Shown here piece by piece: positions 45,787-55,372 of a DNA stretch of 64,000 bases (positions are counted from its first letter, which is position 1; every line of letters begins with the position of its first letter). The notes under the pieces are model-generated. The model did not search any database and was not told the origin of the DNA. It was given only the letters and a program-made list of their open reading frames with translations. Made by a program: the position numbers and the translations under genes. This DNA comes from Dysgonomonas gadei ATCC BAA-286 (lineage in GTDB: Bacteria; Bacteroidota; Bacteroidia; Bacteroidales; Dysgonomonadaceae): positions 116,983 through 180,982 of the forward strand of contig NZ_GL891988.1 in the NCBI RefSeq assembly GCF_000213555.1. The letters run 5' to 3'.

Positions 45787-48700
45787 TTAAAAGTTAATAT
45801 TAAGACCGAATAGGAATGTGCGAGGGTTAGGATAACCCAGATTATCAATACCGGCTTCCAATGCACTACCCAAAGCTGCGCGCTCCGGATCCATTCCTGA
45901 GTAGCTGGTAATAGTAAACAGGTTTTGAGCTGATGCTGAAAGGCGTATACCTAATCCTTTGGTCATTTTTGTTGGCAGGGTATAACCTATCTGCAGTAAT
46001 TTGCAACGGAAGTATGATCCATCTTCAACGAAGAATGAAGAAACCCTGCGGTAATTCAGGTTAGCGTCAGTGTATGAAAGACGAGGGTAATAGTTGCTTG
46101 TACCTTCACCTCTCCATGCTTTATCGTATGCGTCTGCAAATACATTCTGTCCTTCGGTTCCCGCATAAAAACCACCCTTGGCACTGTTGTATATATCGTT
46201 TCCGATAGTACCGTAGAAGTTAGATACCAGATCAAAGTTTTTATATCCCAAACGGATGTTCAAACCAACCATCAGATCAGGGAAAGCGCTGCCTATATAT
46301 GTTTTATCTTTTTCGTTGAATACACCATCATTATTCAAATCTTTGAAACGGATATCTCCCGGAACAGCATCCGGCTGAAGCAATTCTCCTGTGTTGCTGG
46401 TATGACTGTTAATCTCTGTCCAATTCTGGAAAATGCCATCTGCGACATAGCCGTAGAAGCGGCTGATCTCTCCTCCGACTTCGTTCTTTATAATGTATTC
46501 ATTAAAGAACCCTCCCCTTAAGTATTCTGTAGTAAGACCGAAACCTTTAGCGATATTTTTTACACCGGAAAGGTTTACTCCAACTTCATAATTAAAGTCT
46601 CTCATCTGGTCTTTCCAATTCACCGATAATTCCCAACCTTTGGCTTCCATACTACCAATATTAGACCACATTTCGGCATTCCACATCGGATAACCTGTTA
46701 CCATCAGATTTTGTTTCTGGATCAACATATCCTTCGATTTTTTCAGAAAAATATCAGCTGTAATATCCAGACGGTTATCTAAAAAGCCTGCGTCTATTCC
46801 CAGATTATAGTCTTCTACAATCTCCCATTTCAACATCGTATTGCCTACAGAGCTGACAGAGGTTCCTATATAGCGGTCGGAGCCGAAAACATAATCAGCT
46901 TTATCGATCAGGTTCAGGTAAGCATTTAGGTCTATAATATCATTTCCTACACGTCCCCATCCTGCACGGACTTTCAGATTTGATAGTACATTCTGGTTTT
47001 TCATGAATCCTTCTTCCGATACTCTCCATGCCACAGAAGCAGCAGGGAATGTGGCATATTTATTTCCTTTTGGGAATCTGGAAGATCCGTCGGTACGAAC
47101 CGAAGCAGTAAGATAATAGCGGCTATCATAGTTATACATTACACGTCCTAAATAAGATATATAGGATTTGTATACATCAGTTCCGTCTGCCTGAGGGTTT
47201 AATGTTCCTGCCTTTACATACTGAAGATTCGGATGATTGTTTGGTACTGCTTCTCTAGAGCCTGTCAACCAATATTCTGCAGACTTCTCCATAGTGAAGC
47301 CACCCATCAGGGTTAGATTATGTTTTTCATTGAATGTACGCATGTAATTCAATGTATTGGTCCACGTCCAATCTACCCAATGATTTGAATTCCGTTCGAT
47401 TTTGCTCTGTTGACTTTGTTCAAGATCATGAATATGGAACTGAGGAGTATAATTATCGGTCATTCTGAAGCGCGCATTTACACTGAATTGAGTGCGGGCA
47501 ATCAATCCTTTTATCGGCTCAATACTCAGATACGGATTCATCATCAGCCCGTATTCATTGCTGTGCTTGTTCTGACGGGCAACGCTTCCTGCCGGATTCC
47601 AAACCTGATTGTGGTAAGAACGGGCATAATTGCTGTACTCATTTATACCCCAGTTTTCTCTGGCTCTATATACAGGTGTTGTCGGGTCCATGCGCATAAC
47701 GGCATCGAACAGGTTAGGCGTATCTGTCCAGTTCTCGTAACGTGGGGCAAAATCTATTCCAGCCTTTACAACACTGTTGAATTTGTATTCTGTGTTGAAT
47801 CTACCTGTAATACGTTCCCAGTAACCAACGTCGAACTGAGAATTCTGGCGGAAATATCCCAAACTACCACTGTAAACAAATTTATCTGTTCCTCCCTGAA
47901 AGCTAAAGTTATATGATTGGGTATATGCCACATCGTTAACTACCTGATCCCACCAATCCGTATCAGAGAATGAACCGATACCGGCAACATCCCAGGGTGC
48001 ATTACTTCCGCCTTTAGCTTTGTCGTTTTCGAAACGTTCTTTAAATACTTTCTCATAAGTAGCGGCATTAGCCATATCGGGTTTGTTCAGGGTTTGCATT
48101 CCTAAAGATGCGCTGGCCTGGAATTTAGTTTTTCCTTCCGATCCTTTTTTTGTAGTAATCAAAATTACCCCATTAGAACCTCTGGTACCGTAGATTGCTG
48201 CGGCTGAGGCGTCTTTCAATACTTCTATACTTTCTATATCATTTTGGTTCAGGAAATTTATATTCGCTCCTTGCCCCAAAGGTACATTGTCTACTACATA
48301 CAGCGGATCGGAACCGTTTATTGTAGTCACACCGCGGATTATCACGCGCGGGTTGTCTCCCGGGCCACCCGAACCGGTGATCTGCACACCGTTGGCTTTA
48401 CCCTGCATGGAATATAAGGCATTTCCTGATGTCATGTTCTTTAATGCTTCTCCTTTTACGGTAGTTATTGAGCTGGTTAGGTCGCTTTTCTTCACCACGC
48501 CATAACCGATAACCACTACATCGTCGAGCATCTTTGTATTATCTTCCATCACAACATTTATAACCCCGCCTTTGTCCATCTTCACTTCCTTGGTTATAAG
48601 GCCGATCATGGAGTATACAATCGTAGCATTTTCCGGAACATTCAACAACGTATAATTACCATCTATGTCTGTCATTGTTCCATTGGTTGTGCCTTTTTCC

Positions 48701-48825
48701 ATTACAGTGACGCCAATAAGAGGCTCATTGCCGGCAGCCGTAACTTTTCCCCTAAGTGTAACTCTGGTCTGTGCCATAAGACACAGAGGCAAGGTTAGTA
48801 ATAGAATTATCAGATATTTTTTCAT
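45787..48825 (-). CDS. SusC/RagA family TonB-linked outer-membrane transporter
   Basis: A 1012-residue transporter: signal peptide (1-18), carboxypeptidase regulatory-like domain (LRGKVTAAGNEPLIGVTV, about 23-100), plug (about 110-230) with DDVVVIGYGVVKKSDLTSSI, VIIRGVTTINGSDPLYVVDNV and IYGTRGSNGVILITTKKG, all SusC hallmarks, then the barrel ending LNINF. It imports oligosaccharides together with the SusD encoded next. It follows the SusE/F-like lipoprotein gene after 36 bases. Confidence 0.96.
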   Translation of the reverse strand: MKKYLIILLLTLPLCLMAQTRVTLRGKVTAAGNEPLIGVTVMEKGTTNGTMTDIDGNYTLLNVPENATIVYSMIGLITKEVKMDKGGVINVVMEDNTKMLDDVVVIGYGVVKKSDLTSSITTVKGEALKNMTSGNALYSMQGKANGVQITGSGGPGDNPRVIIRGVTTINGSDPLYVVDNVPLGQGANINFLNQNDIESIEVLKDASAAAIYGTRGSNGVILITTKKGSEGKTKFQASASLGMQTLNKPDMANAATYEKVFKERFENDKAKGGSNAPWDVAGIGSFSDTDWWDQVVNDVAYTQSYNFSFQGGTDKFVYSGSLGYFRQNSQFDVGYWERITGRFNTEYKFNSVVKAGIDFAPRYENWTDTPNLFDAVMRMDPTTPVYRARENWGINEYSNYARSYHNQVWNPAGSVARQNKHSNEYGLMMNPYLSIEPIKGLIARTQFSVNARFRMTDNYTPQFHIHDLEQSQQSKIERNSNHWVDWTWTNTLNYMRTFNEKHNLTLMGGFTMEKSAEYWLTGSREAVPNNHPNLQYVKAGTLNPQADGTDVYKSYISYLGRVMYNYDSRYYLTASVRTDGSSRFPKGNKYATFPAASVAWRVSEEGFMKNQNVLSNLKVRAGWGRVGNDIIDLNAYLNLIDKADYVFGSDRYIGTSVSSVGNTMLKWEIVEDYNLGIDAGFLDNRLDITADIFLKKSKDMLIQKQNLMVTGYPMWNAEMWSNIGSMEAKGWELSVNWKDQMRDFNYEVGVNLSGVKNIAKGFGLTTEYLRGGFFNEYIIKNEVGGEISRFYGYVADGIFQNWTEINSHTSNTGELLQPDAVPGDIRFKDLNNDGVFNEKDKTYIGSAFPDLMVGLNIRLGYKNFDLVSNFYGTIGNDIYNSAKGGFYAGTEGQNVFADAYDKAWRGEGTSNYYPRLSYTDANLNYRRVSSFFVEDGSYFRCKLLQIGYTLPTKMTKGLGIRLSASAQNLFTITSYSGMDPERAALGSALEAGIDNLGYPNPRTFLFGLNINF

Positions 48826-48861
48826 AAGTATTTGTTTATGTTTTTTTACTTCTGTTTATAT

Positions 48862-50328
48862 TTACTCGCGGACAAGTTTAGCTCTTCCCAAATGAGCGTC
48901 AAAATATAATTTATAAGAACCTGTTTGTTTTACTGTCGGTTTCGCCCAGTTATCAGCACCGTTAGGCTTGGTCCATGCAGGGTTCTTATAGTCGCCATAA
49001 TAATTGAATATTTCCGGTTCGTCCGAATTATCTACTCGCCATGAGCAATAGTTCCACCATCCATCAGAGTGCCAGTTGTGGAAAACAAAATTCATTTTCT
49101 GTCCTGCTTCCAAAGACAATGGATTAGCCAGGTAATAGAGGTGCGGATTGGTCGCATCCTGTGTAAACCGGCTTACTTCTCTCGGGTTGGAAGTCATATA
49201 ACCAAAATAGAACTCCTGAAGCCAGCTTCCGCCATCACCCCAAGTATCCAGACTGATAGAACCGAATTTATGAGGGACAGGATCAACCGCATCAGCAATC
49301 GCATAGGTCTTGACTTTGTAAATAGCGGTTTTTACATTAAATGTAATTTCATAATATACATTCGCCTGAGTTAACACGATAGGTTCTGCAATATCGGGAT
49401 CATCAGTCAATTTTGTGTTATCGGCAGGATCGATACCGAAACAAATCGGAGTGAAATCGCTTTTTTGAGGTAAGAAGAAAATCTCAGTACCTGCTTTCTG
49501 GCAATAATAATTCGCTTTATATTCATAAGCGGCAGTACGCTCTATACGCATAGGCACACCAAATACATCACTGTTCAACTCGGCTACAGTCGCTACATCC
49601 GCAAGGTACATCTTAGGGAAGTCCGGCATTTCCGATACAGTGATCACACTGGTCTTGCTAGTTTCCAGCCCTGCTTTGTCAACAGCTTTTAATGTCAGGT
49701 TATATGTGGCTACTGCCGAAGGTAATGTTATAGGGTCATTAAATTCAAGAGTCTTGCCTGAATTTGTGAAGGTTGTGATTTCTCTCGAATAATTGATTTC
49801 AGGTATGTTTATTGTTACCAGATCCAATGCCTTATCATCTTCTGCTGTAAATTTAACGTTCAATCGTGTTTCTGTTTTCAACAGAACAGTTATGGCTGCA
49901 TCCGGAGATACGGTAAATACAGGATTTGTAAAATCCCCGTCCATGGTAACCAGTACAGTTTCTGTAGTGGTACGTCCGCCCCGGTCGGTAGCGGTAACAT
50001 CCAATTGGAAATTGTCTCCTTCCAGGCCTTTTACTATCTTGTATTTATAGTTCAGGTCGAAAGAATATACAATACTGTCTAATGTAAGGTCTATAGTTTT
50101 ATCCAGATTGAATGCCGCATTTTTCAGATTGATGGAGCGAAGCCCGTCTTTATCTTCTACTTTTGCTTTGATTGTAATTTCTCTGCCGGGTTCTGTCTTT
50201 ATATTCGAAGAGCCCATAACAATTGTAGGAGGTAACCCATCTACATCGGAATAGCCATCATCATCGCTACATCCATTCAATAGAAATAGAAGGATCAACA
50301 GCAAGCTAATACACTTTTTTGTTTTCAT
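48862..50328 (-). CDS. SusE/SusF-like surface lipoprotein with immunoglobulin-like domains
   Basis: A 488-residue lipoprotein (signal ending LLNGC, Cys20, then the acidic export signal SDDDG). Two or more immunoglobulin-like repeats (about 30-130 and 135-235: PPTIVMGSSNIKTEPGREI.., NPVFTVSPDAAITVL..) lead to a C-terminal region with WHSDGWWNYCSWRV and the ending GSYKLYFDAHLGRAKL, reminiscent of SusE/SusF carbohydrate-binding domains. The many Trp and Tyr there suit sugar binding. Unusually it is the first gene of the operon, upstream of susC, instead of after susD. Role in glycan capture is inferred. Confidence 0.75.
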   Translation of the reverse strand: MKTKKCISLLLILLFLLNGCSDDDGYSDVDGLPPTIVMGSSNIKTEPGREITIKAKVEDKDGLRSINLKNAAFNLDKTIDLTLDSIVYSFDLNYKYKIVKGLEGDNFQLDVTATDRGGRTTTETVLVTMDGDFTNPVFTVSPDAAITVLLKTETRLNVKFTAEDDKALDLVTINIPEINYSREITTFTNSGKTLEFNDPITLPSAVATYNLTLKAVDKAGLETSKTSVITVSEMPDFPKMYLADVATVAELNSDVFGVPMRIERTAAYEYKANYYCQKAGTEIFFLPQKSDFTPICFGIDPADNTKLTDDPDIAEPIVLTQANVYYEITFNVKTAIYKVKTYAIADAVDPVPHKFGSISLDTWGDGGSWLQEFYFGYMTSNPREVSRFTQDATNPHLYYLANPLSLEAGQKMNFVFHNWHSDGWWNYCSWRVDNSDEPEIFNYYGDYKNPAWTKPNGADNWAKPTVKQTGSYKLYFDAHLGRAKLVRE

Positions 50329-50668
50329 GAAATCAGATTTTAGTTTATGAAATTTTTTAATTTAAGGTCTCAGACCTATTTGTTATTTCTGTATCTGCAA
50401 TATCAATAGTCAGTTACAAATAAAATACGTTGTATTAAATATTTTCTATAGCTTATTTTTTGAAGAATACAATTAAAACCGCAGTTAGTGGTTGTTCTAA
50501 TTGTACCAGCACCACATTCCCGTAGCAAATGTATATATTGATCGACTACAGATGTGAACGCAAACTAATCATTAATGAATGCTAAATCGGTCAATGCTTA
50601 ATTAGGGTATCTATATTATCAGATTATTATTACATTTGGATATCAATAGTCAAAGTCTGATAAACCGT
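50329..50668. promoter_or_regulatory. Divergent regulatory region of the polysaccharide utilization locus
   Basis: About 340 AT-rich bases between the SusE/F-like gene (minus) and the hybrid regulator (plus). It contains a minus-strand TACATTTG at 50533-50526 (198 bases before the lipoprotein ATG) and a plus-strand TACATTTG at 50631-50638 (31 bases before the regulator ATG). The regulator's binding site should be here, but I cannot pick out a convincing repeat. The long minus-strand leader (about 190 bases) may be regulated. Confidence 0.5.
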
Positions 50669-53600
50669 ATGAGATCGTTTTTATTACTATTTCTTATTCT
50701 TTCGTCATTTTTATCATCTTATGCTCAGCTTTATACGATAAAAACGCTGGGGATAGAACATGGTGTTTCAAGCAATTATATTGTGAGCATTACACAGGAC
50801 AAGAGGGGGTTTTTATGGTTTGCAACCGAATCCGGATTGAATAGGTTTGATGGAAATAGATGTAAAGTTTATAAGAAAAATAACATTGAAGGAAGTAACA
50901 GTATAAGCGGGAACGAACTGAATAAAGTGTATGCCGACAAATATGATGATATAGTCTGGATCGCAACACAACGGGAAGGGCTGAATGCGTTTGATTCTAA
51001 TACTGAAACATTTACCCATTATAAACATGACGCCGTCAATCCATCGGGAATTATAACAAACGACATTACCGATATAACCAACTCTAAAGACGGAAACCTA
51101 TGGCTGTCGACATATTACAGAGGTGTCGAATATTTTAACAAAAAGAATAAGACGTTCGAACACTATAATCAGTCTACGGTTCCCGGGATGGTCAATGATA
51201 ATGTCTGGTCTGTAAATGAAGACAATAAGGGATTTTTATATATCGGACATGTATCGTCCGGGCTGAGCATACTATCATTGAAAGACAAGAAGATAAGGAA
51301 TTTCAGACATAATCCGGATGATAAGGAAAGTTTGCCCGGCGATGAAGTAAAGACTATCTATGTAGATAAGAATGATAATGTATGGATAGGGACGAACAAT
51401 GGACTGGCCCTTTTTAATACGGAGAAAGAATCGTTTATTGTATTCAGCCACGACCCCCAAAACAAGGCTTCCCTGATCTCGAACTACATATATACCATTA
51501 ATCAGCTCAGCGACGGAAAATTATGGGTAGGAACAGAAAAAGGCGGGGTAAGTATCCTCGATATAAGGCAAAGCATGTTCCTGACACCTCAGCATGTTTC
51601 TTTCAGCAATATAACTTACCGGGACGATAGCAAAGGATTCTCGAATCCGACAATCCGGTGCATTTATCAGGACTCTTTCAATAATTCCTGGTTTGCGACA
51701 TATGGAGGCGGGATAAACTTCATCAGCCATTACTCACCTTTTTTCGATACATGGTCATACTCACCTATACAAACCCTGAATAATTCTTTAAATAACCCGA
51801 TAGCATGGGGGATATGCACTGACGAGAAAGACCGTGTATGGATAGGTACCGATGGCGGGGGAATCAATGTTTTTGAAAATGGAGAAAGAACCCATATTTT
51901 TGATAAAAAGACTAATAAAATAACTGATGATGCTATATTAGCCGCGATCAGGGATTCTAAAAATAACTTATGGTTCGGCACCTTCCGGGGAGGTGTGAAT
52001 ATATTTGATTCGCAAAGCAAGGCTGTTTCTGAATTTATGATAGATGGAAAGAATACAGATGTCAGGTGTTTTTATGAAGACAATGAAAAGAATATGTGGA
52101 TCGGGTGCACGTATGGATTGTATCAATATAATATAGTCACACAAAAACGGCAATTGTTCTCTACCGAAAATTCCGAACTGCCCAATAATCTCGTACGTGC
52201 CATATCGAGAGACAACAAAGGGCAAATATGGATCGGCTTTTTCGGTGAAGGGCTGGCTATTCTTGACAAGAATCTGAAAGTCATCAAAACTCTGAAGACT
52301 GACCGGGGCTTTCCGTCCAATACTGTAGATCATATATATAAAGACGCAAAAGGGCAGATGTGGGTAGCAACGGGAGAAGGACTTGTCTATTTTAAATCTC
52401 CCGATAAAATGGATGAATATACCGTTTTTGACGAAAAGGACGGGCTGATAAACAGCCATATACGCGCCATTACCGAAGACAAGGATGGTAACATATGGAT
52501 TAGTACCAATGGCGGAATCAGCCGTTTTATACACAGTAATAATAAATTTGACAATTACAATCATTACAATGGGGTTCCCCTCGGTGATTTTATGAGTGGT
52601 TCGGTAACAAAAGATTCTAAAGGAACAATTTTCTTCGGTTCACAAAACGGAGTTTGTTATTTCAAACCTGAGGCTGTGCCTACCCAAATAGATTTACCTC
52701 CTACAGCCATTACCAGTTTCAAGATATATAGCGACCAGTTGAAAATATCGGATAATGATACGGATATACCTGTTACATCCGAGATCGAATTAAACTATAA
52801 TCAAAATACATTCAATATATCATTCAATGTATTGGATTATTCTCTCAATCATCTGGTAGACTATACTTATATGCTCAAAGGGTTGGAGGATTTGTGGTAT
52901 AATACACAGGGAGAAAACTCCGTAACGTTCCGCAACATCCCTCCCGGTACATACGAACTGTTAATCAAATCGCGGGTTAAGAATCAGGAATGGTCGGAGA
53001 ATATTACCTCTCTGACAATTAATATCAATCCGCCATTGTGGCTTACATGGTGGGCTAAAGCGCTGTATATTATAACGATATTTTGTATAGTAATTCTTAT
53101 TCTCCGTTTCTATAAACGTAAACTTGATCTGGAAAATTCTCTCACTCTGGAAAAGAAAAACCATCTTCAAGAACAGGAATTAAATAATGAAAGACTTCGT
53201 TTTTTTACAAATATAACTCATGAACTGCGTACTCCTCTGACTCTCATACTAGGCCCTTTGGAAGACCTGCATGGTGATCCGGGCTTGCCGGAAAAGCACT
53301 CATCCAAAATATCAGCCATATACAGAAGTGCTACACGGCTGTTGAGCCTTATAAACCAGATACTGGAATTCCGAAAAACAGAAACCCAAAATAAAAGGCT
53401 AAGTGTCTACAAAAGCGATATTTCTCAATTGGTACATGAAGTGGGGCTGAAGTATAAAGAACTCAATACGAACAAACGGATCTCTTTCAATATCAGTATA
53501 GAAACGCTAAATGTAGATGTTTTCTTCGATTCCGATGTGATAACGACTATCCTGGAGAACCTGTTGTCCAACGCATTCAAATATACCCAAAAAGGTAGCA

Positions 53601-54727
53601 TCTCCCTTATATTGAGATCCGTAGAGAATAGTGGTGTAAACTATACCGAAATAGAGGTCAGAGACACAGGCAGGGGTATTCCTCCGGAATCAATCCCTAA
53701 AATATTTGACAGGTATTATCAGGCCGAAAGGGAACAGCAAGTATCGGGTACAGGTATCGGTTTGGCTCTTGTGCATAATCTTGCTTTCATACATCAGGGA
53801 GAAATATCTGTCGAAAGCAAACCCGGTGAAGGGACGTCTTTCCGTTTCAGGATAGTAACGGATAATACTTATCCGGATGCTTTACATATGGACAAAACGA
53901 CCAAAGATGTCATAGAAGAAAACGGAGAGATTGTAAAATCAGAGCCGACAGATACCAAGCAGGTGATTCTGGTTATCGAAGACAATGACGATATCAGGGA
54001 TTATATCCATAACTCCTTATCAGAGCAATACAAAGTATATACTGCGTCGAACGGGAAGAAAGGCTTAAAAGAGGCATATACTCATATTCCGGATATTATT
54101 ATCAGCGATATCATGATGCCTGAAATGGATGGATTCGAACTAAGCAGAATATTAAAGGAAGATGTGCGTACAAGTCATATACCAATCATACTGCTTACTG
54201 CCAAGGATTCTATTCAGGACCGGACGGAAGGATATAATATTGGAGTAGAGTCGTATATAACAAAACCGTTCAGTGCCAGCCTGCTGCATAGCCGTGTAAC
54301 CAATCTGTTGGAAGCCAGACGAAAGGTCGCAGAATTGATAAATAATAATACAGCAAACAAGAATGCCATCATAATAGACTCTATAAGCAAAATAGATAAT
54401 GAGTTTATAGAAAAAGTAACGTCCATTATTGAGCAGAATCTGGATTCGGACAATGTAGATGTTGCGTTTATAGCGGACAAAATGAACATGAGCCATTCCA
54501 CTCTATACCGAAAAGTAAAAGCCCTGACGGGCATGTCTGCGAACGAATTTATAAGAAAAGTAAGAATACGAAATGCAGAACAACTTCTTCTCACAGGGAA
54601 ATATACTATCTCCGAAATATCCTATATGGTAGGGATGAACAGTGTTACTTATTTCCGTCAATGCTTTAAAGAAGAATTTGGATTGGTACCCTCCGAGTAT
54701 ATAAAACAGATAATGAACAGAAAGTAA
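50669..54727 (+). CDS. Hybrid two-component system regulator (HTCS) of the polysaccharide locus
   Basis: A 1352-residue one-piece sensor and transcription factor. In order: signal peptide (1-20); two seven-bladed propellers of Reg_prop repeats (about 25-670; many WIGT..GL and DN.WI.T motifs) and a Y_Y_Y domain (about 690-785), all periplasmic; a membrane segment (about 790-812); HisKA with the phosphorylated His near 850 (THELRTPLTLIL); HATPase (DTGRGIPPESIPKIFDRYY); a receiver domain with phospho-Asp near 1146 (IISDIMMPEMDG); and an AraC-type DNA-binding domain (about 1250-1352). HTCS proteins bind an oligosaccharide in the periplasm and switch on their own susCD locus, here divergent. The frame begins at a TTG (50636), but ATG 50669 starts the signal peptide. 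Confidence 0.96.
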   Translation: MRSFLLLFLILSSFLSSYAQLYTIKTLGIEHGVSSNYIVSITQDKRGFLWFATESGLNRFDGNRCKVYKKNNIEGSNSISGNELNKVYADKYDDIVWIATQREGLNAFDSNTETFTHYKHDAVNPSGIITNDITDITNSKDGNLWLSTYYRGVEYFNKKNKTFEHYNQSTVPGMVNDNVWSVNEDNKGFLYIGHVSSGLSILSLKDKKIRNFRHNPDDKESLPGDEVKTIYVDKNDNVWIGTNNGLALFNTEKESFIVFSHDPQNKASLISNYIYTINQLSDGKLWVGTEKGGVSILDIRQSMFLTPQHVSFSNITYRDDSKGFSNPTIRCIYQDSFNNSWFATYGGGINFISHYSPFFDTWSYSPIQTLNNSLNNPIAWGICTDEKDRVWIGTDGGGINVFENGERTHIFDKKTNKITDDAILAAIRDSKNNLWFGTFRGGVNIFDSQSKAVSEFMIDGKNTDVRCFYEDNEKNMWIGCTYGLYQYNIVTQKRQLFSTENSELPNNLVRAISRDNKGQIWIGFFGEGLAILDKNLKVIKTLKTDRGFPSNTVDHIYKDAKGQMWVATGEGLVYFKSPDKMDEYTVFDEKDGLINSHIRAITEDKDGNIWISTNGGISRFIHSNNKFDNYNHYNGVPLGDFMSGSVTKDSKGTIFFGSQNGVCYFKPEAVPTQIDLPPTAITSFKIYSDQLKISDNDTDIPVTSEIELNYNQNTFNISFNVLDYSLNHLVDYTYMLKGLEDLWYNTQGENSVTFRNIPPGTYELLIKSRVKNQEWSENITSLTININPPLWLTWWAKALYIITIFCIVILILRFYKRKLDLENSLTLEKKNHLQEQELNNERLRFFTNITHELRTPLTLILGPLEDLHGDPGLPEKHSSKISAIYRSATRLLSLINQILEFRKTETQNKRLSVYKSDISQLVHEVGLKYKELNTNKRISFNISIETLNVDVFFDSDVITTILENLLSNAFKYTQKGSISLILRSVENSGVNYTEIEVRDTGRGIPPESIPKIFDRYYQAEREQQVSGTGIGLALVHNLAFIHQGEISVESKPGEGTSFRFRIVTDNTYPDALHMDKTTKDVIEENGEIVKSEPTDTKQVILVIEDNDDIRDYIHNSLSEQYKVYTASNGKKGLKEAYTHIPDIIISDIMMPEMDGFELSRILKEDVRTSHIPIILLTAKDSIQDRTEGYNIGVESYITKPFSASLLHSRVTNLLEARRKVAELINNNTANKNAIIIDSISKIDNEFIEKVTSIIEQNLDSDNVDVAFIADKMNMSHSTLYRKVKALTGMSANEFIRKVRIRNAEQLLLTGKYTISEISYMVGMNSVTYFRQCFKEEFGLVPSEYIKQIMNRK

Positions 54728-55330
54728 TCGGGGGGTAAAGAAAGTTTTATCTTTTCGCGGAAAGTTTATCTATGTATGTAGCTGTTAGCCTTTAGGTGAT
54801 AGCTTGTTGTTCTTTGAAGTATTGGTATAAGTAATAAGTTTTAAGTACTAAGTTGAAAGTTATATGAGATACGAGTAGACAAACACAAATTGTTTACTGC
54901 TAACTGTTTACTGTTTACTGAAAAAGGTGTAACCTTTGTTACCTTTTATTTTTAACCACAGAGTAAACGGAGTAGCACGGAGTTTTTAGAAGAAAAAGTG
55001 ACAATAAAAATTGTGTAAAAAGTCGTCAGGTTTGTCAGGTTTTGTACATAAGCTATCGGCTAACAGCTATCAGCTAATAGCTAAAAATGCGTTACCTTTG
55101 TTACTTTTTAACAAGTAGTAAGTTGAAAGTTATATGAGATACGAGTAGACAAGAAACAAGTTGTTAACTGATGACTGCTTACTGTTAACTGTAAAGCCAA
55201 TTATTAATTTTTCATTGTTTTCTGTATTTGCTTTTCGTCTATTTCTTATCCGAACAACCGGATTTATAATATATGACTCATTTACTATCCTATTTTGCCC
55301 TATCTATACCCCATTGCATTCTGTCATATA
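54728..55330. repeat. Intergenic repeat island 3 (modular repeats, no gene)
   Basis: About 600 bases without a credible gene. It opens just after the regulator stop with TTTTATCTTTT and TTTATCTATGTATG, then TAGCTGTTAGCC, CTTTGAAG, an AAGTTGAAAGTTATATGAGATACGAG-type block (54851-54881), TTTACTGCTAACTG runs, the 209-base block (54922-55130), a second GAGATACGAGTAGACAAG (55136-55153), another TTAACTG run and a TTATTAATTTTTCATT stretch (55201-55216). The last 130 bases hold the GH2 promoter. Confidence 0.8.
54922..55130. repeat. 209-base repeat block, copy B
   Basis: Gap-free match to 36549-36757; the three differences are at the AATAACT/AATAGCT site, CTTTATTA/CTTTGTTA, and CCTTTTAAC/CTTTTTAAC. 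Confidence 0.92.
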
Positions 55331-55333
55331 TTG

Positions 55334-55341
55334 TATTTTTG
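55334..55341 (+). promoter_or_regulatory. -7 box for the GH2 beta-galactosidase gene
   Basis: TATTTTTG matches TAnnTTTG, 31 bases before the ATG. An ATTG at 55313-55316 could be the -33 element (spacer 17). Confidence 0.5.
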
Positions 55342-55372
55342 TTAACGCAGAAATTAACAAATTTAATATATC